Source of the DNA: Treponema sp. J25
GTDB lineage: Bacteria > Spirochaetota > Spirochaetia > Treponematales > Breznakiellaceae
NCBI RefSeq assembly: GCF_004343725.1
Contig: NZ_PTQW01000031.1
Location: forward strand, 1 to 64,000
DNA length: 64,000 nucleotides
Reading direction: 5' to 3'
Positions 24,721 to 31,613 of this stretch are shown one piece after another. The position numbers and the translations under genes were made by a program. Each line of letters opens with the position of its first letter. Within the stretch, counting starts at the first letter, position 1. Under the pieces are notes generated by a model. That model was not told where the DNA came from. It ran no database searches and saw nothing but the letters and a program-made list of their open reading frames with translations.

Positions 24721-26862
24721 TTACAAGAGTTGCACCGGGTCTACATCTACCTCGATGTAGACCCGGGGGTCTCGTTTTTGTTCATAGAGCTCCAGGGCCG
24801 ACCGGGCGGCGGCGTGGATGCCTCCCAACTGTTTTGCCCGCAGAATAATGTGCCGTCGGTGATTTCCTGCGATAAGCGAAAGGGGGCAGTCCGCCGGCCC
24901 AAGGAGTTCCGCATCGGCGGGGAGGAAGAGGTGTATAAGGTGAGCCAGGGTTTCTGCCGCCCGGTCGGCCCGCTGGGGGTCCCGGGACCGGATGGTACAA
25001 CGGATAAGACGGGTGTAGGGCGGAAAGGCGAGTTCTTTGCGCACCGCCAGTTCGGCCGCGTAAAATCCAGTAATGTCCATGGCACAGGCCCGACTGATGG
25101 CGGGATCGGAGGGTCGGAAGGTCTGGACCAGGACTTTCCCATCGGGGAAATAGCGCCCCGCCCGGCCTGCAACCTGAACAATAAGAGAAAAGGTCCGTTC
25201 TGCGGCCCGAAAATCGGGAAGGTGAAGGGCCGTGTCCGCAAGAACTACCCCTACAAGGCGGACCCCCGGAAAATTGAGCCCCTTGGCGACCATCTGGGTT
25301 CCCAGGAGGATGTCAATGCCCCCTGCTCGAAACACCTCAAACACTTCTTTAAGGCTTCCCTTTTTCCCTAAGGTGTCCGTATCTACCCGCCGCACCCGGA
25401 GATCCGGAAAGGTTTGACGCACCTCTTCTTCGATCATTTCGGTCCCGAATCCCACAAAACCGGCTTCTACCGAACCGCACTGGGGGCATACCGACGGTGG
25501 CAAGACCGAATAGCCACAGTAGTGACAGAGGGCCCTTCCTTTGTGTTTGTGATACGTAAGAGAAACAGAACAGCGTTTGCACACCAGTTCGTATCCACAG
25601 TGTTTGCAATGATAAAAATAGGCAAAGCCCCGGCGATTCAAAAAGAGAATGGTCTGGCGTCCCATTCGAGCGGTGGTGCGAATTTCTTCTTTAAGTTCCT
25701 GGGTAAGACAGCCTTCTGTTCCTTCCAGGGAGAGAATTCGTATTTCCGGCGGAGCGCCGCCGGAAAGGCGACGGGTAAGGATGTGTCGTTCGAGCTTACC
25801 TTCTTCCATCAATTTCCAGGCTTCGACAGAAGGAGTGGCGGACCCCAAGAGCAGGGTGGCCCCCTTCATGGCACACCGTTTCATGGCCACCTGACGGGCA
25901 TGGTAGCGGGGAGTATTTCCCGATTTGTAACTGCCATCATGTTCTTCATCGATGATGATGAGCCCCAGATTTTGAAGGGGAGCAAAGACCGCACTCCGGG
26001 GGCCCACCACGAGGCGGACTTCGCCCCGCCGCATACGAAGCCACTCTCGAAGCCGCTGGCTTCCCGTCATGCGGGAATGGACGGTGGTAGCAAGGCTACC
26101 GAATCGTTTTTGCAGGGCCTCCTCTAATTGATGGGTAAGGCCGATTTCGGGGACCAGGTAAATCACCGACTTACCTGCGGCAAGGGTTGCTTCTGCGGCC
26201 CGGAGAAACACCTCTGTTTTACCCGAACCCGTAATGCCATAGAGATAGTGGGGTATTTCGGGCTTTCTCAAAATTGCCGAAAGGGCTTTCTCCTGTTCTT
26301 CCGACAGGACAAGGGTCTCCGGGGGAATGAAGCCCTCTTCGGTGAGCAAGGCTTCTGCCGCCGATTCTCGTCTTCCCGAAGGTACCATGACCGCCAGGGC
26401 TTCTCCCAGACTGCAGAGATAGTAGGAAGAAAGCCAGCGGGCAAGTTCGATGTGTTCTTCATCGTAGAGGGGTGCTTCATCGACGACCCGACGAATTTTT
26501 TTTAAGTTCCCTTCTTGTAAAGCGGGGGGGAGAGTGGGGGGAGTGCCAATCACAAAGCCGAGGAGTTCCTGTCGTCCAAAGGGTGCGATAACCCGCTTAC
26601 CCACCGCTACGCTTTGTTCATCATCGGGAAGATAGGTAAAGGTCCTCTGCAGGGGAATGTCAAAAACCACTTCCACAAAGAAGGGTGGGGAAGTCGTTGC
26701 TGGATGTTCTTGTTGAGAAGCGGTACCGGGATTCCCGCTGTCGTGATGGCGGGCTTCCTGCTCTTGTTTTTGTTCAGAGGGCACTTTAAAAGGGGTCTCG
26801 TCGGCGAGGGGGGAGGTTTTTGTCTGCTTTGAAAGAGATGGGCTAGCCATTTCCATAGGCAC
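24721..26862 (-). CDS. priA: Primosomal protein N' (replication-restart helicase PriA)
   Basis: 3'-5' superfamily-2 helicase that reloads the replisome at stalled forks. Visible parts are a DNA-binding domain (FFVEVVFDIPLQRTFTY), Walker A GITGSGKTE, the DEEHD box, SATPS, paired zinc-finger cysteines (CKHCGYELVCKRC, CHYCG, CPQCGS) and the C-terminal domain. 713 residues. A ~60-residue Ser/Gln/Glu-rich N-terminal extension precedes the domain start; the starts available (26862, 26856, 26850) all include it and overlap the glycosylase gene end. I see no closer start codon. Confidence 0.93.
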   Translation of the reverse strand: MPMEMASPSLSKQTKTSPLADETPFKVPSEQKQEQEARHHDSGNPGTASQQEHPATTSPPFFVEVVFDIPLQRTFTYLPDDEQSVAVGKRVIAPFGRQELLGFVIGTPPTLPPALQEGNLKKIRRVVDEAPLYDEEHIELARWLSSYYLCSLGEALAVMVPSGRRESAAEALLTEEGFIPPETLVLSEEQEKALSAILRKPEIPHYLYGITGSGKTEVFLRAAEATLAAGKSVIYLVPEIGLTHQLEEALQKRFGSLATTVHSRMTGSQRLREWLRMRRGEVRLVVGPRSAVFAPLQNLGLIIIDEEHDGSYKSGNTPRYHARQVAMKRCAMKGATLLLGSATPSVEAWKLMEEGKLERHILTRRLSGGAPPEIRILSLEGTEGCLTQELKEEIRTTARMGRQTILFLNRRGFAYFYHCKHCGYELVCKRCSVSLTYHKHKGRALCHYCGYSVLPPSVCPQCGSVEAGFVGFGTEMIEEEVRQTFPDLRVRRVDTDTLGKKGSLKEVFEVFRAGGIDILLGTQMVAKGLNFPGVRLVGVVLADTALHLPDFRAAERTFSLIVQVAGRAGRYFPDGKVLVQTFRPSDPAISRACAMDITGFYAAELAVRKELAFPPYTRLIRCTIRSRDPQRADRAAETLAHLIHLFLPADAELLGPADCPLSLIAGNHRRHIILRAKQLGGIHAAARSALELYEQKRDPRVYIEVDVDPVQLL
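24735..24766. terminator. Perfect 13-bp inverted repeat inside the 3' end of priA
   Basis: CCGGGTCTACATC and GATGTAGACCCGG flank a 6-nt loop. Read on the plus strand, a T5 run follows after ~10 nt, so the repeat could stop transcripts arriving from the M16 genes. On the minus strand it encodes VYIEVDVDP near the priA stop and has no T tract behind it. Terminator function is a guess. Confidence 0.4.
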
Positions 26863-27673
26863 CGATAGTAGTAAGGTAACTCCGTAGGAGTTTAAGATCT
26901 TCCCAGGCAGGTCGCTTCAGTTCTTCATTTCTCAGAAGAGCGCTGGGATGGTAGGTGGCAAAGAGGGGAATTCCCCGGTATGTATGTTGACGCCCTCGCA
27001 GGTGACTGATCCCTTCTGTGGTTTCTAAGAGCGTCTGGGCAGAAATACGGCCCACCGTCAGAATTGCCCGGGGCTGGAGTAACCTGATTTGTCGTTCTAA
27101 ATAGGAACGGCAGGCGGAAACCTCTCCCGGTAGGGGATCTCGATTGTTAGGAGGACGGCATTTTACCACATTGGCGATATAGCAGTTAGTTTCTCGGTTC
27201 AAATTGATGGCCGCAAGCATTTTATCTAACAGTTGCCCCGCCCGACCCACAAAGGGACGGCCGGTTCTGTCTTCGTCAGCCCCGGGGCCTTCTCCGATTA
27301 CCATGACGATGGGCTGGGGTACCCCTTCTCCTGGTACGGTAGTGGTCCGTCCCAGGGCAAGCTGACAGCGGCGGCAGTGGAAAATTTCCTGGGCAATTTT
27401 TTCAAGACTATCTTCTTCTAGTGAAGGGAGGGAAAGATCTTCAGCGAGGGGAAGAAGGGAAGGCTCCCTTGGTGGGGGGGATTCTGCGGGGGAATGCCCT
27501 TGTGGTAGCGTAAGGGTGGTAAAAAAGGAATCATCCTGTACGGGATATTCTGGGTGGGGCCGATGATATCTCCCATCGAGGTAATCGAGGATACAATCAA
27601 TATGAGTAAGGAGTGCCTTTTTTTCTTCCGCCCTCATAGCTGTAATAAAACTGGAATTGCCTGCCCTTGACAA
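26843..27673 (-). CDS. Family-4 (4Fe-4S) uracil-DNA glycosylase
   Basis: Removes uracil from DNA in base-excision repair. Cluster cysteines are seen in CRRCQLALGR and in the CRPP/ACRSYLE region. The catalytic loop reads GEGPGADEDRTG, with GRAGQLLDKML after it, and HPSALLRN is the C-terminal motif. The first ~75 residues are a variable Pro-rich region. The start is unsure: a TTG at 27673 sits almost on a GAGGGG, while an ATG at 27637 lacks a ribosome site. priA overlaps its end by 20 nt. Confidence 0.88.
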   Translation of the reverse strand: MSRAGNSSFITAMRAEEKKALLTHIDCILDYLDGRYHRPHPEYPVQDDSFFTTLTLPQGHSPAESPPPREPSLLPLAEDLSLPSLEEDSLEKIAQEIFHCRRCQLALGRTTTVPGEGVPQPIVMVIGEGPGADEDRTGRPFVGRAGQLLDKMLAAINLNRETNCYIANVVKCRPPNNRDPLPGEVSACRSYLERQIRLLQPRAILTVGRISAQTLLETTEGISHLRGRQHTYRGIPLFATYHPSALLRNEELKRPAWEDLKLLRSYLTTIGAYGNG

Positions 27674-27830
27674 GCCCCTCAGGGGGATTCAAGAAAGGAA
27701 CCCATAGGCCGGTTATGGCTCTGTTCTCATGGTGCAGGAAGACGGCCTTTTTTGAAAAGGTTTTGCAAAAAGAAAGGGATGGCACCTCTTTTTTACTAAC
27801 CTTTGACCTTATTTCTAAAATAGGATAGTC

Positions 27831-28538
27831 TTGAACCCTATGGCGGGCGTACTGCACCTTATACCTACTCCGATTAGTTCTGGTCCCTTCCCTTTGCCGG
27901 AATACCTAAAAGAGGTCTTTCGCTCTGTACCTTACATCATTAGTGAGCGGGAACGGACTACGATTCGTTTCCTTGCTTCTTTTCTTACCCCTGAGGAGCT
28001 TTCCCGGAAACACTTTGCCCGTTTTGACGAGCATTCTACCGAAGAGGATCTGGACCCCCTGCTTCATCCTATTGTACAGGGGATGGAGGGGGCCCTCGTA
28101 TCTGAGGCGGGGCTCCCCTGTGTGGCCGATCCGGGGGCTTCCCTGGTGGCCCTTGCCCATCGGCGGGGAATCTCCGTGGTGCCCCATCCTGGTCCCTCGG
28201 CGATTGTGCAGGCCCTCATGGCCAGTGGTCTTAATGGTCAACGTTTTATGTTTGAGGGCTATTTGCCCATTAAAGAACCGGACCGCCTTAAACGACTTCG
28301 GTATCTGGAAGGCCTTTCCCGTCGAGAGGCCCTTTCGGTAGGATGGATAGAGACCCCCTACAGGACCGACCAGCTTGCGGCGTACCTGGTGTCCCATCTG
28401 GAAGAAACAACCCGCCTCTGTATTGCCCGGGATATCATGGGTACCGATGAGCGAATTGAGATGAAGACCATAGGGGAATGGAGAAAACACCCCCTTCGTT
28501 TTGGCAAGATCCCTGCGATTTTCTGGATGCAGGGTTAA
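27831..28538 (+). CDS. RsmI-like tetrapyrrole-methylase-fold SAM methyltransferase
   Basis: 235 residues of the COG0313 type. VLHLIPTPIS replaces the usual ATPIGN opening, and SEAGLPCVADPGASLVALAH and VPHPGPSAI are the conserved SAM-binding blocks. It is ~45 residues shorter than standard RsmI (2'-O-methylation of 16S C1402) and lacks the common C-terminal part, so it may be a paralogue with another substrate. A TTG at 27831, spaced 5 nt after AGGA, or an ATG at 27840 could be the start. A possible promoter TTTACT-18-TAAAAT ends at 27821, leaving almost no leader. Confidence 0.75.
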   Translation: MNPMAGVLHLIPTPISSGPFPLPEYLKEVFRSVPYIISERERTTIRFLASFLTPEELSRKHFARFDEHSTEEDLDPLLHPIVQGMEGALVSEAGLPCVADPGASLVALAHRRGISVVPHPGPSAIVQALMASGLNGQRFMFEGYLPIKEPDRLKRLRYLEGLSRREALSVGWIETPYRTDQLAAYLVSHLEETTRLCIARDIMGTDERIEMKTIGEWRKHPLRFGKIPAIFWMQG

Positions 28539-28615
28539 ACAAGACGTGCCAGCTCTTCACGGTCCTCTCTGAAAAGGTCTGGTAGGGGGCCCTTATGATG
28601 GCATAGTAAGAGTTC

Positions 28616-29683
28616 TTAGTCTGTCCATGAGCCATCCCAGGGAACCAGTTCAAGGTTGCCCCATGCGGCAAGATGATCGGCCATGATACAGAGGGCTCCC
28701 TGGGGAAGACAATCAAAAGGTGTTTCTAAGAGAAGAGAGGATGTCCCTCCAGGTGTGCAGAACGAAGGGGGCCCACCATGGATGTCTCCTTTTTTCTGGG
28801 TTTGCGGTGCCGCTGAAGAGGGCCTTTCAAAATGAGATAAAGGTTCCTTATCATCCCTCTGGTTTTTCTGGGGTTGGTTTTTCTGAGGGGCCATTGAGGC
28901 AAGGTACGAAAGGGCTTCTTCCATATCTTCTTGCCGTTTAAGGAGGTTCCCCAGGGCGGTGGCCCAGGCATCAGCCGCGGCCGCATCGGGGGCCAGTACC
29001 ATGGCCGCATCGGCTTTGCCAAAGCTCAGGGAAGGCCCTACGGTTCCGGAAGAGCAGGCAAGCCCCCAGGGTCTTCCCGAAGGCTGTAGTCGCACTGCTA
29101 TTTTCCCCGAAAGCGAAGAAAGCCCCGCGTACACTCCCACAAGCAGCGGCTCCTGAATCCAGAGCCAATAATCTCCGCCGTTTTCTATAACCAATTCATC
29201 AAAGGCAAATTCTTTTGTAAGGTCTTCTCCCAGGATGGCCGCAATAGCTCCGGCTACCGCCGCCATGGGGCCTACACCGGCCGCCTGACCGGCCTGGAGC
29301 ATCCGTTGCACAATGGGGGGCGCCTCTGGATCAAAATGAAGGGGAACCAGGCTGGAAAGAAAATTGGGGTGTGTATCACTGTATTCCTGGATGTGTCTTC
29401 TTAAGGCCTGTACGATATGGGTTGCTCGCTGACGGACACGGTGTTCTTCGAAGGGGTGTGCAAGAAATGTTCCCCCCGTTTCCGCAGCGGCGCCACCCCC
29501 CATCCAGCTTACCGGATCTTTTTCAGCAATTTCTGTGGGATGGGCTGATTCCCCCTCTCCCTGCGCGGAAGGGAAGACTCCTCCCTTCCAGCCAATCCAG
29601 AGATCCGTTTCTTCTATTTGGAGGGTGAGGGAAGAAAAGCGGCTCCCTTCCATGGGATGCCGGTAAAATCGTTCTCTGTACAG
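28616..29683 (-). CDS. UPF0280/COG2122 protein linked to homocysteine synthesis
   Basis: Third member of the anaerobe homocysteine set (homologue of Methanosarcina MA1715, from memory). VGPMAAVAGAIAAILGE, VIENGGDYWLW and SGRPWGLACSSGTVGPSL are the conserved blocks, related to ApbE-type flavin-transfer folds. The best start is a CTG at 29683 with AGGAGG exactly 6 nt upstream: it restores YRERFYRHP, the usual family N-terminus, ahead of the first ATG at 29653, which has no ribosome site. The C-terminal ~60 residues after the core are low-complexity. It is last in the operon, 114 nt after the ferredoxin gene. Confidence 0.78.
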   Translation of the reverse strand: MYRERFYRHPMEGSRFSSLTLQIEETDLWIGWKGGVFPSAQGEGESAHPTEIAEKDPVSWMGGGAAAETGGTFLAHPFEEHRVRQRATHIVQALRRHIQEYSDTHPNFLSSLVPLHFDPEAPPIVQRMLQAGQAAGVGPMAAVAGAIAAILGEDLTKEFAFDELVIENGGDYWLWIQEPLLVGVYAGLSSLSGKIAVRLQPSGRPWGLACSSGTVGPSLSFGKADAAMVLAPDAAAADAWATALGNLLKRQEDMEEALSYLASMAPQKNQPQKNQRDDKEPLSHFERPSSAAPQTQKKGDIHGGPPSFCTPGGTSSLLLETPFDCLPQGALCIMADHLAAWGNLELVPWDGSWTD

Positions 29684-29797
29684 GGGATACCTCCTGGCGT
29701 ATGTGGGGGATACCGCACAAAGGCTGTCTCTGGGACGGCGCCTCAGCTACCATGATACTCCGGAACCTATCGGAAAGGCCGCCCCCTTTTTCATGGT

Positions 29798-30217
29798 TTA
29801 TGAAACTTCCCCAAAATCAAGGGTAAAGCACCCCATAGGGCAGGCCTTGACGCAGTTTCCGCAGGCCACACAAAGGTCCCGGTTTACCTGGAGCTTCCAG
29901 TCTTTTCTGTCCAGGAGGATGGCCCCTGAAAAACATACCCCCGAACAGCTGCCACAGTCGATGCATCGATCCTCGTCCCAGAAAAGGCGCTTTGAAACAC
30001 TAACCCAGCTTACCCCTATCGATTCGAGCCAGGAAAGGGCCCGGGAGAGCTTTTCTTCTTCTTCAACCCCAAATTCGACAAGGAGATTTCCCTCTTGTCC
30101 AGGAGAAATTTCAGCCCGAAGAATGTTTACCCGGATATCAAAATCTTTCACCAGGCGCCACAAGATAGGTTCGCTTACGGTTTCTGCGGAATATCCAAGT
30201 ACATATTTACTGGTCAT
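29798..30217 (-). CDS. NIL-domain ferredoxin (2 x 4Fe-4S) of the homocysteine pathway
   Basis: 139 residues. The N-terminal ~75 form a NIL domain, found in methionine-related proteins (YVLGYSAETVSEPILWRL); two 4Fe-4S motifs follow, CIDCGSCSGVC and CVACGNCVKACP. The homologue MA1822 acts with COG1900 in converting aspartate semialdehyde and sulfide to homocysteine (established for Methanosarcina, recalled). The ATG at 30217 overlaps the stop of the COG1900 gene as ATGA, so co-translation is likely. An open frame extends upstream to 30475 but lies inside the COG1900 gene. Confidence 0.88.
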   Translation of the reverse strand: MTSKYVLGYSAETVSEPILWRLVKDFDIRVNILRAEISPGQEGNLLVEFGVEEEEKLSRALSWLESIGVSWVSVSKRLFWDEDRCIDCGSCSGVCFSGAILLDRKDWKLQVNRDLCVACGNCVKACPMGCFTLDFGEVS

Positions 30218-31386
30218 CGGGATGTCCTCCGGTTTCTGATAATAGGTAATCCCTGCACGGTACTTCGCTGGGGAAGAGGACGTGCTGGAGGTATGAGGGG
30301 GAAGGCCCCCGAAAGGACCATGCGTTTTAAGGTCTCTGCCAGTTCTCGGGCTCGGCGATAACTGGAAAGAGGTGCGGTCCTCACCTTTTTCCCCCGGAAT
30401 TCGACGGTCCCTGACATGAGTTCTGCATAGCTTATGTTCCCCAGAGGCGGGTGCCCATCGAGGGCATAATCGCAAATAGTAGTCTGGATTTCTTCGTTGC
30501 GGACCATGACGCGATAGGCCAGATCTTCATCCAGAACGGGGATAGCAAAGCCCACTCCCACGTAGAGGGTAACCCCATATTTTTCATAATAGGCTGCCCG
30601 GATCCATTGGCTCGACATTTCTTTAGCATTCCCTACGAGCATGAGGGTTCGGGCGTTCGAAAGGGGAATGCCCCGTTCGTTGGTCGGTTTCTCGGTATTA
30701 AATTGGGTCCCATTCCAGGCTACGGATCCTACGGCGCCACCTAAAAAAACGGGGCTCCCAATCCCTATGGTACGGAGTTCAGGATCATTTAAAAGTGGAG
30801 AAAGACAACCCGAGGTGGAATAATTAATATTCAAGAAAGAAGGAAGTAGGGTGCCCATATAAGTATACAGGGTTCGATGACTGGAATTCGTTGCGGCCGG
30901 ATAGTTTTGATAAGCATTGCGGGGATTGGTAAGGATCATCTCGTTGACCCGATCCCGATGGATGTAGGTTTCAATGTCTTTTCGGGGATAACAGTCGGTT
31001 CCCTTGGCGTGGGCTTTGAGGAAGAGTTCTTCCCCTTCAATAAGCTTTTGGATGATGTGGGCCCCCCCAAAGCGGGGATTCTCTGGATGCACTTCTGTGG
31101 CGCCGATGTAGGCATCTACCGCCGCAATGCCGCCGAAGACCGGTACGCCCTCGATAGTAATATGCTCCATCCGAATCGGTGGTTCCGGATGGCCAAAATT
31201 GATAAACATCCCCGAGGAACACATGGCTCCAAAGGTTCCGGTGGTAACCACATCTACTTTTTGTACAAAATTAGCGGGTTTTTCTTCACTGGCCATCTGG
31301 GCTGCCTCTTCAGCGGTAATGACCACGGCCTTTCCTTCTTTTAGTTTTTGGTTAATCTCATCCCAGCTCTTGGTTGTCCTGCTCAT
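30214..31386 (-). CDS. Homocysteine biosynthesis protein, COG1900/DUF39 family
   Basis: 390 residues matching the DUF39 enzyme (homologue of MA1821) that incorporates sulfur into aspartate semialdehyde to form homocysteine without O-acyl-homoserine. TTGTFGAMCSSGMFINFGH holds Cys56 and AKGTDCYPRKD holds Cys132; both match the two conserved cysteines described for the family. GSPVFLGGAVG is another family block. The ATG at 31386 follows GAGGAG. It is the first gene of a three-gene operon with its own promoter ~20 nt upstream. Confidence 0.9.
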   Translation of the reverse strand: MSRTTKSWDEINQKLKEGKAVVITAEEAAQMASEEKPANFVQKVDVVTTGTFGAMCSSGMFINFGHPEPPIRMEHITIEGVPVFGGIAAVDAYIGATEVHPENPRFGGAHIIQKLIEGEELFLKAHAKGTDCYPRKDIETYIHRDRVNEMILTNPRNAYQNYPAATNSSHRTLYTYMGTLLPSFLNINYSTSGCLSPLLNDPELRTIGIGSPVFLGGAVGSVAWNGTQFNTEKPTNERGIPLSNARTLMLVGNAKEMSSQWIRAAYYEKYGVTLYVGVGFAIPVLDEDLAYRVMVRNEEIQTTICDYALDGHPPLGNISYAELMSGTVEFRGKKVRTAPLSSYRRARELAETLKRMVLSGAFPLIPPARPLPQRSTVQGLPIIRNRRTSR

Positions 31387-31613
31387 GGAAAACGCTCCTC
31401 TGGGGAGTATAGACCCTTCTTATTTTTTATTCAATAAATGTAGCCTCTTCGTATCGATGTTCCAAACAATGGAAAAACCTGGTTACGTGATACGCGGGTG
31501 AGCGCTCAGATTAGGAAATAGAAACAAAGGCCCCCGAATATTCCCCCTTTCTTTAAAAGTGGGGTATCCAGGGACCCGTGGTTGTTTCCTGCAGGCAGAG
31601 CCTACCGGGCGAT
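31387..31613. other. Intergenic region between sulfur-fusion gene and homocysteine operon
   Basis: 227 nt. It holds the promoter described separately near its left end. The rest contains short GC-rich stretches (31500-31600) where the upstream operon must terminate, but I could not draw a hairpin with a clear T tract. I looked for SAM, B12 and T-box signatures and saw none. Confidence 0.5.
31406..31434 (-). promoter_or_regulatory. Promoter of the homocysteine operon
   Basis: TTGAAT (31429-31434) and TATACT (31406-31411) with a 17-bp spacer on the minus strand give a leader of only ~15-20 nt. That leaves no room for a methionine-type riboswitch. A 13-bp AT palindrome, TTTATT-C-AATAAA (31426-31438), covers the -35 box and may bind a regulator. 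Confidence 0.75.

Noticed and set aside
29798-30475. 225-residue version of the NIL-ferredoxin
   Set aside because: The first 86 residues lie inside the COG1900 gene in another frame and are low-complexity; the ATGA overlap at 30217 is the normal start.
31387-31613. Riboswitch before the homocysteine operon
   Set aside because: The promoter is only ~20 nt before the ATG, and no SAM, cobalamin or T-box features are visible.
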